Part shown: piece by piece, positions 17,259 to 25,154 of the stretch
Numbering within the stretch: position 1 is the stretch's first letter
Layout of the letters: each line of letters starts with the position of its first letter
Source: Bacteroidota bacterium
GTDB lineage: Bacteria > Bacteroidota > Bacteroidia > Chitinophagales > Chitinophagaceae
Direction of reading: 5' to 3'
Assembly (NCBI GenBank): GCA_004292605.1
Contig: RDXK01000100.1
Location: 1 to 53,312, forward strand
Length of the DNA: 53,312 nt
Translations under genes and position numbers: made by a program
The notes under the pieces: model-generated
Databases searched by the model: none
What the model saw: only the letters and a program-made list of their open reading frames with translations
What the model was told of the DNA's origin: nothing

Positions 17259-17864
17259 TTATTTAGAGTATAATTCTACAATTAATTGCTCCTTAATATT
17301 TTCCGTAACGCTTTCTCTTTCAGGATAAGTGATGAAAGTACCTTTTTTCTCGGCTTCATTCCAATCTAACCACGAGAATTTAGGATTTTTACCCTTAATC
17401 ATGCTAGTGATGCTGCTGTTAGCTTCACTTTTATGCTTTAAGGTAATGCTATCTCCAGGCTGTAATTGGTAAGAAGGTATGTTTACTACTTCACCGTTTA
17501 CAGCTACGTGCTTGTGCGATACAAGCTGACGAGCAGCAGGACGAGAAGGTGCAATACCTAAACGGAAAATTGTGTTGTCTAAACGTGCTTCCAATAACTT
17601 AATCAAGTTTTCACCAGTAACACCCTTTCTACGGGCGGCTTCGGCAAAAGTGTTTCTAAATTGCTTCTCCAATACACCATAAGTGTATTTTGCTTTTTGC
17701 TTTTCACGCAATTGCAAAGCGTATTCGCCTAATTGCTTACGCTTTCTGGCAGCACCGTGCTGACCAGGAGGATTGCTGTTTTTGTTCAACCACTTTCCGT
17801 TGCCTAAAATGGGCTCACCGAAAATTCTCGAAATTTTGGTCTTTGGACCTGTGTAACGTGCCAT
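17259..17864 (-). CDS. rpsD: 30S ribosomal protein S4
   Basis: A 201-residue protein starting MARYTGPKTKISRIFGEP. It has an S4 RNA-binding domain (LEARLDNTIFRLGIAPSRPAARQLVSHKHV, about residues 90-120). S4 nucleates 30S assembly and in other bacteria represses the alpha operon by binding its mRNA. It lies between rpsK and rpoA as usual. Flanking gaps of 146 bases (upstream) and 107 bases (downstream) both contain stem-loops. Confidence 0.99.
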   Translation of the reverse strand: MARYTGPKTKISRIFGEPILGNGKWLNKNSNPPGQHGAARKRKQLGEYALQLREKQKAKYTYGVLEKQFRNTFAEAARRKGVTGENLIKLLEARLDNTIFRLGIAPSRPAARQLVSHKHVAVNGEVVNIPSYQLQPGDSITLKHKSEANSSITSMIKGKNPKFSWLDWNEAEKKGTFITYPERESVTENIKEQLIVELYSK

Positions 17865-17896
17865 AGTAATTTATTTCATTCGATTTTTTTTGATGC

Positions 17897-17940
17897 GGTT
17901 TCACGATCGGTAAAAAATCGTAAAAAATTAATCGGAAACC
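17897..17940 (-). other. stem-loop in the rpsK-rpsD gap
   Basis: GGTTTC and GAAACC arms, plus an adjoining CGAT/ATCG pairing across a single bulge (17897-17907 with 17931-17940), enclose an A/T-rich loop. There is no U-run. It could be an S4-responsive or processing element upstream of rpsD; this is unproven. Confidence 0.35.
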
Positions 17941-18010
17941 CTTTGAATAATGAAAGCTCTAGGCTTATATGAATAAATGCTGTACCTAGCTAACCAAGCA
18001 CAGCAAATTA

Positions 18011-18421
18011 TTAAACTCTTCTCTTTTTAGGAGGGCGACAGCCGTTGTGAGGGATAGGCGTAATATCCTTAATGATAGTTACTTCTAAACCAGACTGTGC
18101 TAGTGAACGGATGGCACCCTCTCTACCGGCACCAGGACCTTTCACATATACATCTACTTTTTTCAAACCTGCTTCTAAAGCTACTTTTGCAGCATCAGCA
18201 GCGGCCATTTGGGCAGCATAAGGTGTGTTCTTTTTAGAACCACGGAAACCCATTTTACCAGCGCTTGACCAGCTGATAACTTGACCTTGTTTGTTTGTTA
18301 ACGATACAATTAAATTGTTAAAAGTAGCATTCACGTGTGCATCTCCGTACACATCTACCTTTACTACTCTTTTCTTGGCTGCGGCTTTCGCACTGTTTTG
18401 AGCCTTGTTTGGTTTTGCCAT
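18011..18421 (-). CDS. rpsK: 30S ribosomal protein S11
   Basis: A 136-residue protein. It has a basic Ala/Lys-rich start, then [50 protein letters not shown] and the C-terminal [18 protein letters not shown], all S11 hallmarks. It forms part of the 30S platform near the E site. It is separated from rpsM by 130 bases that hold a strong terminator-like hairpin. Confidence 0.99.
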   Translation of the reverse strand: MAKPNKAQNSAKAAAKKRVVKVDVYGDAHVNATFNNLIVSLTNKQGQVISWSSAGKMGFRGSKKNTPYAAQMAAADAAKVALEAGLKKVDVYVKGPGAGREGAIRSLAQSGLEVTIIKDITPIPHNGCRPPKKRRV

Positions 18422-18496
18422 TTTTTTGTTTTGAGGTAATCTTCTTAAAAAATCCGTCTAAACTTACGCTGTAAGTGGTCCAACGGTGTGGTATAT

Positions 18497-18537
18497 AAAA
18501 AAACACATTCCAACAACCTTATCGCTATTGGAATGTG
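18497..18537 (-). terminator. strong terminator-like hairpin between rpsM and rpsK
   Basis: On the minus strand CACATTCCAA (18537-18528) pairs perfectly with TTGGAATGTG (18513-18504) across a 14-base loop. It is followed immediately by a T7 run (18503-18497). This is a textbook intrinsic terminator placed inside the ribosomal protein operon. Confidence 0.65.
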
Positions 18538-18551
18538 CTAATTTCAACATA

Positions 18552-18932
18552 TTATTTCTTGGCTGCCTTCTTCTTACCGGCCACTGTTTTACGCTTACCT
18601 TTTCTGGTACGACTGTTAGTTTTAGTTCTCTGGCCACGGACAGGTAAACCTTTTCTGTGACGCAAACCTCTGTAACAAGCAATATCAAGCAAACGCTTAA
18701 TGTTCATAGAAACTTCGCTACGCAAAGCACCTTCTACCTTTAACTCAGCATTGATAAAGTTACGGATGGCACCTAACTCATCGTCGTTCCATTCGTGTAC
18801 TTTTTTATCCCAGCTAATGTTAGCGTTGGTTAAAATGCGTTGAGCGGTAGCACGGCCAATTCCGTAAATGTACGTTAAGCCTATTTCGCCTCTCTTGTTC
18901 TTTGGTAAGTCTATACCGGCAATACGAGCCAT
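18552..18932 (-). CDS. rpsM: 30S ribosomal protein S13
   Basis: A 126-residue protein. It starts [26 protein letters not shown], the S13 helix-two-turn-helix region. [25 protein letters not shown] lies near the C-terminus, followed by a Lys/Ala tail. It contacts the 50S subunit and the P-site tRNA. It follows rpmJ by 49 bases. Length and motifs are normal. Confidence 0.99.
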   Translation of the reverse strand: MARIAGIDLPKNKRGEIGLTYIYGIGRATAQRILTNANISWDKKVHEWNDDELGAIRNFINAELKVEGALRSEVSMNIKRLLDIACYRGLRHRKGLPVRGQRTKTNSRTRKGKRKTVAGKKKAAKK

Positions 18933-18981
18933 TATATATTCTGTTTAACTTTTAAATAATTCATCCAAACTTCGCTGGCTA

Positions 18982-19098
18982 CTAGCCTTGGCGCTGCTTG
19001 AAACGAGGATTCTTTTTGTTTACTACAAACAAAACGCCTTTGCGACGAACGATTTTACAATCGGCACTGCGTTTTTTGATAGATGCTCTAACTTTCAT
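18982..19098 (-). CDS. rpmJ: 50S ribosomal protein L36
   Basis: A 38-residue protein starting [19 protein letters not shown] and ending NPRFKQRQG. Of the usual L36 zinc-ribbon ligands (C-x2-C-x12-C-x4-H in the zinc form) only one Cys (Cys14) is present, so this is the zinc-free (C-minus) form. It lies between infA and rpsM, its usual place. Confidence 0.97.
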   Translation of the reverse strand: MKVRASIKKRSADCKIVRRKGVLFVVNKKNPRFKQRQG

Positions 19099-19126
19099 GT
19101 TGTTTTATTTTTCCTTCCTTGAAAGG

Positions 19127-19345
19127 TTATTTATACCTGAAAATGATTCGCCCACGGCTTAAATCGTACGGACTAAGCTCTACGCCTACTTTATCGCCTG
19201 GCAAAATTCGTATGTAATTCATTCTCATTTTACCTGAAATGGTGGCTAATATTTCGTGACCGTTTTCCAACTTAACACGAAACATGGCGTTACTTAACGC
19301 CTCTATAATTACACCATCCTGCTTTATTAACGACTGTTTAGACAT
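19127..19345 (-). CDS. infA: translation initiation factor IF-1
   Basis: A 72-residue protein from the ATG at 19345 ([13 protein letters not shown]), the family's normal length. An in-frame upstream extension to 19390 would cross the promoter and is rejected. The S1/OB fold shows [26 protein letters not shown] and [13 protein letters not shown]-1 binds the ribosomal A site during initiation. It is the first gene of the operon here: the expected upstream neighbours (secY and map in many Bacteroidota) are absent and tpiA lies upstream instead. Confidence 0.98.
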   Translation of the reverse strand: MSKQSLIKQDGVIIEALSNAMFRVKLENGHEILATISGKMRMNYIRILPGDKVGVELSPYDLSRGRIIFRYK

Positions 19346-19358
19346 ATTTTTGGGAGTG

Positions 19359-19366
19359 CAAAGATA
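19359..19366 (-). promoter_or_regulatory. promoter -7 box for the infA-rplQ operon
   Basis: On the minus strand it reads TATCTTTG, an exact TAnnTTTG box, 14 bases upstream of the infA ATG. That leaves a very short leader. A clear TTG -33 element was not found. Confidence 0.6.
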
Positions 19367-19468
19367 GAAGTATTCCTGAAAAATATACACATTCCTAAAA
19401 AAAAATGTTTTCTATCTGATTCTCACCCAGTTACGAGGCAGATTTTTGCATTTTTCCCACCTAATTTT

Positions 19469-20230
19469 CTAGCGTAATGCCTGTGCTATGGCCGCAAATT
19501 CTGTGGCTACTAAACTAGCTCCGCCCACTAAACCGCCATCTACATCGCTTCGGCTAAATATTTCATTGGCGTTCGCAGCCTTAACGCTACCGCCGTACAA
19601 TATGCTGATGCTTTGAGCCACCTCTGCACCATACTGTATTTGTAACGCCTCCCTTATATGTGCATGCATATCTTGTGCTTGTTCGCTAGTAGCGGTTTTG
19701 CCCGTACCAATAGCCCAAATGGGTTCGTAGGCAATCACCACTTTTTGCAACTCATCGGCGGATAAGTGAAACAAACTTTCCTTTAATTGATGGGTAACAT
19801 AACCCGCTTGCTTTTCTTCTTCCCTTACATTTGACGGTTCACCACAGCAAAATATAGGTGTAATACCCGCCGCTAAACACTGGTTTACTTTTTGGGCAAG
19901 TAGTTCGTTGCTTTCTAGCTGATATTCCCGGCGTTCGCTATGGCCTACTAAAGCATATTGTACTCCAATACTTTGTAACATAGCCACACTTGTATCTCCC
20001 GTATATGCCCCTTTAGCGTGTGCACTACAGTCCTGCGCTGCCACAAATACCTGTGGAGTATCGGCTACTATCTGCTGTATGGCTGTTAAATAAGGAAAAG
20101 GAACGGCAAAAACTATTAATTGGTGGTTTTTTGCAGGTGTCATTTCCTGTAAAAATTGCTCCGCTAATGTGGTGGCTTCGGTAAGGCTTAAATTCATTTT
20201 CCAGTTGGCTGCCGCTATCTGTTTTCTCAT
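19469..20230 (-). CDS. tpiA: triosephosphate isomerase
   Basis: A 253-residue TIM barrel. Catalytic residues are Lys11 (AANWKMN), His97 (VGHSERRE) and Glu169 (AYEPIWAIGTGK). The phosphate-binding loop is near the end (ILYGGSVKAANA, DGGLVGGASL). It interconverts dihydroxyacetone phosphate and glyceraldehyde 3-phosphate. Its ATG overlaps the stop of the upstream GlmU-like gene by 4 bases (ATGA), so the two are translationally coupled. Confidence 0.98.
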   Translation of the reverse strand: MRKQIAAANWKMNLSLTEATTLAEQFLQEMTPAKNHQLIVFAVPFPYLTAIQQIVADTPQVFVAAQDCSAHAKGAYTGDTSVAMLQSIGVQYALVGHSERREYQLESNELLAQKVNQCLAAGITPIFCCGEPSNVREEEKQAGYVTHQLKESLFHLSADELQKVVIAYEPIWAIGTGKTATSEQAQDMHAHIREALQIQYGAEVAQSISILYGGSVKAANANEIFSRSDVDGGLVGGASLVATEFAAIAQALR

Positions 20231-21351
20231 TGTTTATTATATATGGTAAATAATTTCTGTGTTGCTTGTTCGCTCAATTCCTCGCCTTTGAACTGCATCC
20301 AATTGCGAATATGCGTAATTGCTTTCTCAAAACTATATTTTTCCGAACCCCAGCTAAAGCTAGGAATAAATTTGCCCGAAAGATCTGAAGAAAAAAAGTT
20401 GACACAAGTACCTATTACAGTACCGGTATTGATGCTGCTGTTAATAGCTAGGCGGCTAAAACTACCCATGAGTAAGCCAGCCTTATTGCCTGCGGATAAG
20501 AAGCTGCTACTAGCCACATGATGTGCCAAAACCTCCCCTGCTGTATTTTTTACATTACTTACGGTAGTACCAGCACCAAAATTACACCAAGCCCCCACAT
20601 AAGAATCTCCTAAATAGCCATCATGTGCTTTATTAGTGCCTGTAAGTGTGATAGTATTTTTTATTTCGCCACCGAGTGTGTTTAAACCTCGAAAGCTTCC
20701 TCCATAAATTTTCGCCCCCATTTTTACTACCGTTCCATCACCTAGGTACAGTGGGCCGCGTAAATAAGTTCCTTCCATAATTACTACATCGTTTCCTATT
20801 ACGATGGGGCCTGAAGTAGTATTGAAACTAGCTCCAAAACAAGTTAAGTTTTGGCCAAGAAACAATCGAGATGAGTCGCCCCACACAATACAGCCATTTG
20901 GGAGCGACTGTGTGTTACCAAAGGATGATTGCAGTAAAAAATCCGCAGCCAATATTTCACCGTTCATACGAACCAAATCCCATAGGGAATCTATAACGGT
21001 TATTGCACCATCGTACTGTTTTACGGATGGTGAAGAGGTATGTGCTGTGTTAACAAACGGCGTGCAAATAATTTCATTGCGCTGCTGCAAAACAGTATTC
21101 GGTGGAAGTACCTTGATAGCAGTAGCCAATGCAGGCGTAGGTAGTACAAAAGCGTTGAGCTTGTAGATATCATTATTATTGGAAACGGTACCTTCCGTCA
21201 ATTCATTGGAACCTAGTACGGGGGCAGACAAATATCTCGACCAACGTTCCGCAATAGTAAATAGCCCAGCAAATACATCCTGTAAGGGTGTAAACTCAGT
21301 GATGGGATACATTTTTTGGAGGGCATCAGCTTCATCTATTACAAAAAGCAT
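20227..21351 (-). CDS. GlmU-like protein: degenerate nucleotidyltransferase domain plus left-handed beta-helix
   Basis: A 374-residue protein. The N-terminal part (MLFVIDEADALQKMYPITEFTPLQDVFAGLFTIAERW) matches the NTP_transf_4-type domain of Bacteroidota GlmU-like proteins and lacks the GxGTRM nucleotide-binding loop of true GlmU. The C-terminal half is hexapeptide-rich (GPIVIGNDVVIMEGTYLRGPLYLGDGTVVKMGAKIYG, here given as its recognisable pieces IGNDVVI, YLGDGTVV and KMGAKIYG), a left-handed beta-helix typical of acyl- and acetyltransferases. It may act on a sugar nucleotide, but the reaction is unknown. It is upstream of tpiA and overlaps it by 4 bases. Confidence 0.82.
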   Translation of the reverse strand: MLFVIDEADALQKMYPITEFTPLQDVFAGLFTIAERWSRYLSAPVLGSNELTEGTVSNNNDIYKLNAFVLPTPALATAIKVLPPNTVLQQRNEIICTPFVNTAHTSSPSVKQYDGAITVIDSLWDLVRMNGEILAADFLLQSSFGNTQSLPNGCIVWGDSSRLFLGQNLTCFGASFNTTSGPIVIGNDVVIMEGTYLRGPLYLGDGTVVKMGAKIYGGSFRGLNTLGGEIKNTITLTGTNKAHDGYLGDSYVGAWCNFGAGTTVSNVKNTAGEVLAHHVASSSFLSAGNKAGLLMGSFSRLAINSSINTGTVIGTCVNFFSSDLSGKFIPSFSWGSEKYSFEKAITHIRNWMQFKGEELSEQATQKLFTIYNKQ

Positions 21352-21358
21352 TTACTAT

Positions 21359-21366
21359 TACATTTG
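21359..21366 (+). promoter_or_regulatory. promoter -7 box for the serine hydrolase
   Basis: TACATTTG is an exact TAnnTTTG box, 54 bases before the ATG at 21421, in the divergent gap with the GlmU-like gene. No clear -33 TTG was seen. Confidence 0.45.
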
Positions 21367-21420
21367 TGCCGCAAAATACTACTTTAGTTAGTTTCAAATA
21401 ATACCGCAAGTTTTTACCAC

Positions 21421-22581
21421 ATGATGAAGCAATTAACCGCTTTTTTGTTATCTGCCTTTTATATCTGTTCTAGTGTTAGTTGCCAGAATGTTTCCTCGGT
21501 TTCTGGCGAGCAAAGCAGCCCGCCTACGCCTGTAAATTTTAGAAAATTATCGAGTCAGGAAAAGCAATATTACCAACAACAATTGCAGAATTATTGTGCC
21601 AAAGCCTATCCCGATCATCTGTTTAGCGGCGGTATTTTGGTAGCGAAGAATGGTGATATTGTATACGAGCAATATAGCGGCTGGAAGAACCAACAAACCA
21701 AGGAATTAAACGCAGAAAATACGCCCTTTCATCTAGCATCTATATCAAAAACATTTACTGGCACAGCCGTGTTGAAACTGCATGAGCAGGGCTTACTAAA
21801 CATAGATGATGGTATTGAAAAATACTTCCCTAATTTCCCATACACGGGTATTACCATACGTTTATTACTTAGCCACCGAAGTGGCTTACCTAGCTACTTA
21901 AATTTTTTGGATAAAAATTGGAATAGAAAGAAAAAAGCAACCAACCAAGATGTGGTAAACTACATGTACACCTACAAGCCACCCAAGCAAGCAAATCCCA
22001 ATAGGAATTTCCATTATTGTAACACCAATTATGTTTTGCTAGCATTGATTATTGAAAAAGTAACACAGCAAAGCTTTCCGCAATTCATGAAGGACTCGGT
22101 ATTTACACCGCTTGGCATGACAAATACATTTGTATTTTCAAAAGTAGACAGTGCACAGTATGTACCTACTTACAGCTTTAACAACCGAATTTACCCGATG
22201 GATCACTTGGATTTTACCTATGGCGATAAAAATATTTATAGCACTCCGAGAGATTTATTGTTATGGGATTTAGCCATGTACCAAAACTCCTATGTATCCG
22301 CTGCTACCTATGAATTAGCCACTACCCCGCAAAGCCATGAACGAAAAAGTATGCACAATTATGGGTTGGGTTGGCGCCTTTTTGAAGGCCCTACACCACA
22401 AGAAACCTTTGTATACCATAATGGAAAATGGCACGGTAGCAATACAGTTTTCACTCGATTTGTAAACGACACCACTACTATTATTGTGCTAGGCAATAAG
22501 CTTAACCGTAATATTTACGGGGCAAGAAAAATGATTTCCATTTTTAATGGTTCGCAAAAGGAATTTGAGGTGGTAGAGTAA
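21421..22581 (+). CDS. class C beta-lactamase-like serine hydrolase, lipoprotein
   Basis: A 386-residue protein. The signal peptide ends in a lipobox-like SVSC (Cys21), so it is probably a lipoprotein. The catalytic S-x-x-K is Ser107-Ile-Ser-Lys110 (LASISKTFTG). The second motif Y-x-N is in HYCNTNYVLL, and the third K/H-x-G motif is HNG in VYHNGKWHG. This fold covers esterases, D-aminopeptidases and penicillin-binding proteins as well as beta-lactamases, so the substrate is open. It stands alone between a divergent promoter and ndk. Confidence 0.88.
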   Translation: MMKQLTAFLLSAFYICSSVSCQNVSSVSGEQSSPPTPVNFRKLSSQEKQYYQQQLQNYCAKAYPDHLFSGGILVAKNGDIVYEQYSGWKNQQTKELNAENTPFHLASISKTFTGTAVLKLHEQGLLNIDDGIEKYFPNFPYTGITIRLLLSHRSGLPSYLNFLDKNWNRKKKATNQDVVNYMYTYKPPKQANPNRNFHYCNTNYVLLALIIEKVTQQSFPQFMKDSVFTPLGMTNTFVFSKVDSAQYVPTYSFNNRIYPMDHLDFTYGDKNIYSTPRDLLLWDLAMYQNSYVSAATYELATTPQSHERKSMHNYGLGWRLFEGPTPQETFVYHNGKWHGSNTVFTRFVNDTTTIIVLGNKLNRNIYGARKMISIFNGSQKEFEVVE

Positions 22582-22645
22582 ATTTTAGCAGTTTAACTAC
22601 ACGAAGCCCATATTTTGTTGCTACCTTGCGGGGCAAAATTACAAT

Positions 22646-23062
22646 ATGAGCAATAGAACGTTTACCATGGTTAAGCCCGATGCTACTAGCAAAGGCTACA
22701 CAGGCGCTATTTTACAACAAATTACAGATGCTGGTTTTACCATAAAAGCCATGAAATGGATACACCTGAGCGAAAAACAAGCTGGTGCATTTTATGCCGT
22801 GCATAAAGAACGTCCGTTCTACGGCGAATTAGTTGCTTTTATGAGCAGTGGACCGATAGTTGCGGCCATTTTAGAAAAAGAAAATGCAGTAGCAGATTTT
22901 AGAACCTTGATAGGTGCTACCAACCCTGCACAGGCAGCCGAGGGAACCATACGCAAAAAATTTGCGAGCAGCATTGGCGAAAATGCCGTTCACGGAAGCG
23001 ATAGCGATGAAAATGCTGCTATTGAAGGAAGTTTCTTTTTCTCTGGATTGGAAATATTTTAA
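22646..23062 (+). CDS. ndk: nucleoside-diphosphate kinase
   Basis: A 138-residue protein, the normal size. It starts [11 protein letters not shown], and the catalytic His116 lies in the motif NAVHGSDS. It transfers the gamma phosphate between nucleoside triphosphates through phosphohistidine. Other family features are [15 protein letters not shown] and the [13 protein letters not shown] loop. It is followed by two hairpins that can terminate transcription. Confidence 0.98.
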   Translation: MSNRTFTMVKPDATSKGYTGAILQQITDAGFTIKAMKWIHLSEKQAGAFYAVHKERPFYGELVAFMSSGPIVAAILEKENAVADFRTLIGATNPAQAAEGTIRKKFASSIGENAVHGSDSDENAAIEGSFFFSGLEIF

Positions 23063-23175
23063 CACTATTAGCATAATCTTTCCGGTAATTCAAACGTTTT
23101 TTATTGGAAATGGCAGCAATTACTGACAAATATTTCTGCCTAACATTTCATTAACAGAGATTACCTAAAAAAACC

Positions 23176-23200
23176 GTGCCTTCACCCTTTTGGCACAGTT
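23176..23200 (+). terminator. first hairpin after ndk (weak)
   Basis: GTGCC (23176-23180) and GGCAC (23192-23196) arms are followed by a short T-run. It is a short stem, possibly a minor terminator ahead of the stronger hairpin at 23242. Confidence 0.35.
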
Positions 23201-23241
23201 TTGGAAACTTATTATATGTTTTTAAGGGTTTAGGGTTGAAA

Positions 23242-23275
23242 GGGGCTGCCATTCTTGGCTGGCCCCCATTTTTTT
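23242..23275 (+). terminator. terminator after ndk
   Basis: A GGGGC...GCCCC stem, extended by TGCCA/TGGC pairing, is followed by a T7 run. It touches the 3' end of the convergent UbiD-family gene. Confidence 0.6.
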
Positions 23276-25115
23276 ATATACCTAGCTTACCTAAACTTCC
23301 TTTACTAGAAAATATAGTATCTACCCTTTTTTCCACCTGTGGGTCCAGTTCTAACACTGGTGCATGATGAGTTTTTATACGAGCATCAATAATTAACGGA
23401 CCGTTACAGCCCCAATGTTTGTTATTGGTAAATGCATCGAAGCCAAAAATATCATGCGACGGATTGCTTCTTGTATAAGTAACCCATAAATAATTTTTTA
23501 ATTTAGCACCTACAAAATCGGCATCGTCTACTAACACTACCAATGCTATTTCATTACTATTGCAGCTAGCGGCAGAATACTTTTGCTGCAGTGTAGCTAT
23601 TTCGGTTTCCGTTTGCTCCGCACTCACCCATTTCGGCAATTGTAGGGCCAATACACCTTTCATGGCCATTGCCTTATTGTAGCCTTCAAAAGCTTGGGAA
23701 AAAGGGGCAGGAATATCGGTAGCTAATTCACGTAATTTTTCACCGTAGGCCGCAAAAACTACCTTGCTACCAGTGTTCAAGCCAGTACCACTATAATCCA
23801 AGGTGTCTATACTGGTATTGGTATAGAAATGTGCATCTCGTTTCCAGTTGATTCTTTCGAAAACATAGGCCATATACTCGGCCACATGGTGTGTGTGAAG
23901 CTGGTTGGTATCGTCGGCGGTAATGAATAAATACTTGGCTAAGCTTAACTGTCCGGTTCCTAAAATATGGTTGGCTATGGTAATAAGTTCCGAAGGCTGT
24001 TTCGTAGGTGCGTAAGGCGTGTATCTTTCACTACCAATGGCGAGCAAAAGTGGGTGCACACCAGCTGCATCTACGGCATGTACTTCCTTTACACCAGGTA
24101 TTTCCGCAGGTATAGCGTCGCCCGTAATTTCATGAATTAACTCGCCAAAACTTGTATCCTCCTGTGGCGGCCTTCCTACCACTGTAAATGGCCAGATAGC
24201 GTTTTTACGAGCATATACTTTATGTACCCGCATCAGCGGAAACGAGTGTTGTAAACTGTAGTATCCTAAATGATCGCCAAAGGGGCCTTCAGGTTTATTT
24301 TCAAATGGGTGAACAGTACCGGTAATCACAAAGTCGGCATCGGTACTAACACAAAAACCATCTTTATAGGTATAGCCAAAACGCTTACCACCTAAAGCAC
24401 CCGCAAACATTAATTCACTCAAACCTTCGGGTAGTGGCATTACCGATGAGAGCGTGTGTGCAGGCGGACCGCCTACAAAGCAGCTCACTTTTAATGGTAG
24501 GCCCTTAGCGTTTGCTTTAGTTTGGTGTACGCCAATACCTCTATGTAATTGGTAATGGAGCCCTATTTCCTCATTGGGTACGTACTCGTTACCCGACAAT
24601 TGGATACGATACATACCTAGGTTTGATTTCATAATACCCGGACTGTCAATATCCTCACTATACACTTGTGGCAAGGTTACAAAGGCACCACCATCGTTCG
24701 GCCAGTGCACTATTTGAGGTACATCGGAAACCTTGATTTCTTCGTACAAAACCGGCTTATTCCAAGGGTTTTTCTTGGGCAGTGCGTTTAATGCAGAAAT
24801 GCCAGCTTGAAAACTTTGAAGTGGATTTTTCAAAGCTGCCAATGGGTTAATTTTTAAAGCTATCAACTGCTGAACCACGGGTAATGTATGCCTAAACATA
24901 AACTTACTACGCTCCAGCGTTCCAAAAATATTACTAGCTGCCCTGTATTTACAATTCTTAATGTTTTCAAATAATAATGCCGGGCCACCAGCTTCGTACA
25001 CTCGTAAATGGATAGACGACATTTCCAAATAACCATCCACTTCCTCCGTAACCCGAACTAAATGACCGTTTCTTTCCAAATCGAGTAAACAATCCTCTAA
25101 CGAATGATATTTCAT
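23274..25115 (-). CDS. UbiD-family decarboxylase (menaquinone-biosynthesis type)
   Basis: A 613-residue protein, in the range of the longer UbiD proteins of Bacteroidota. The start YHSLEDCLLDLERNGHLVRV and the region KPEGPFGDHLGYY (prenylated-FMN and metal site, with the conserved Glu) are diagnostic, as is DTSFGELIHEITGDAIPAEIPGVKEVHAVDAAGVHPLL in the middle (recognisable pieces GELIHEITG, IPGVKEVH and GVHPLL). UbiD enzymes use prenylated FMN made by UbiX. In quinone pathways they remove a carboxyl group from the aromatic precursor. Neither ubiX nor other menaquinone genes are in this window, so the exact substrate is inferred. Confidence 0.88.
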   Translation of the reverse strand: MKYHSLEDCLLDLERNGHLVRVTEEVDGYLEMSSIHLRVYEAGGPALLFENIKNCKYRAASNIFGTLERSKFMFRHTLPVVQQLIALKINPLAALKNPLQSFQAGISALNALPKKNPWNKPVLYEEIKVSDVPQIVHWPNDGGAFVTLPQVYSEDIDSPGIMKSNLGMYRIQLSGNEYVPNEEIGLHYQLHRGIGVHQTKANAKGLPLKVSCFVGGPPAHTLSSVMPLPEGLSELMFAGALGGKRFGYTYKDGFCVSTDADFVITGTVHPFENKPEGPFGDHLGYYSLQHSFPLMRVHKVYARKNAIWPFTVVGRPPQEDTSFGELIHEITGDAIPAEIPGVKEVHAVDAAGVHPLLLAIGSERYTPYAPTKQPSELITIANHILGTGQLSLAKYLFITADDTNQLHTHHVAEYMAYVFERINWKRDAHFYTNTSIDTLDYSGTGLNTGSKVVFAAYGEKLRELATDIPAPFSQAFEGYNKAMAMKGVLALQLPKWVSAEQTETEIATLQQKYSAASCNSNEIALVVLVDDADFVGAKLKNYLWVTYTRSNPSHDIFGFDAFTNNKHWGCNGPLIIDARIKTHHAPVLELDPQVEKRVDTIFSSKGSLGKLGI

Positions 25116-25126
25116 GTAATTAAAAC

Positions 25127-25154
25127 AAGGCTGCCACTAGTTGGTTGCAGCCTT
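25127..25154 (-). terminator. terminator after the Fic gene
   Basis: An 8-bp perfect stem AAGGCTGC / GCAGCCTT (25127-25134, 25147-25154) overlaps the Fic stop codon. A short T-run follows on the minus strand. It would separate Fic from the UbiD-family gene 21 bases away. Confidence 0.55.

Noticed and set aside
18464-18688. Alternative frames overlapping rpsM and the rpsM-rpsK gap
   Set aside because: They are out of frame with conserved S13 and S11 sequences and show no domain; the gap is better explained by the hairpin at 18497-18537.
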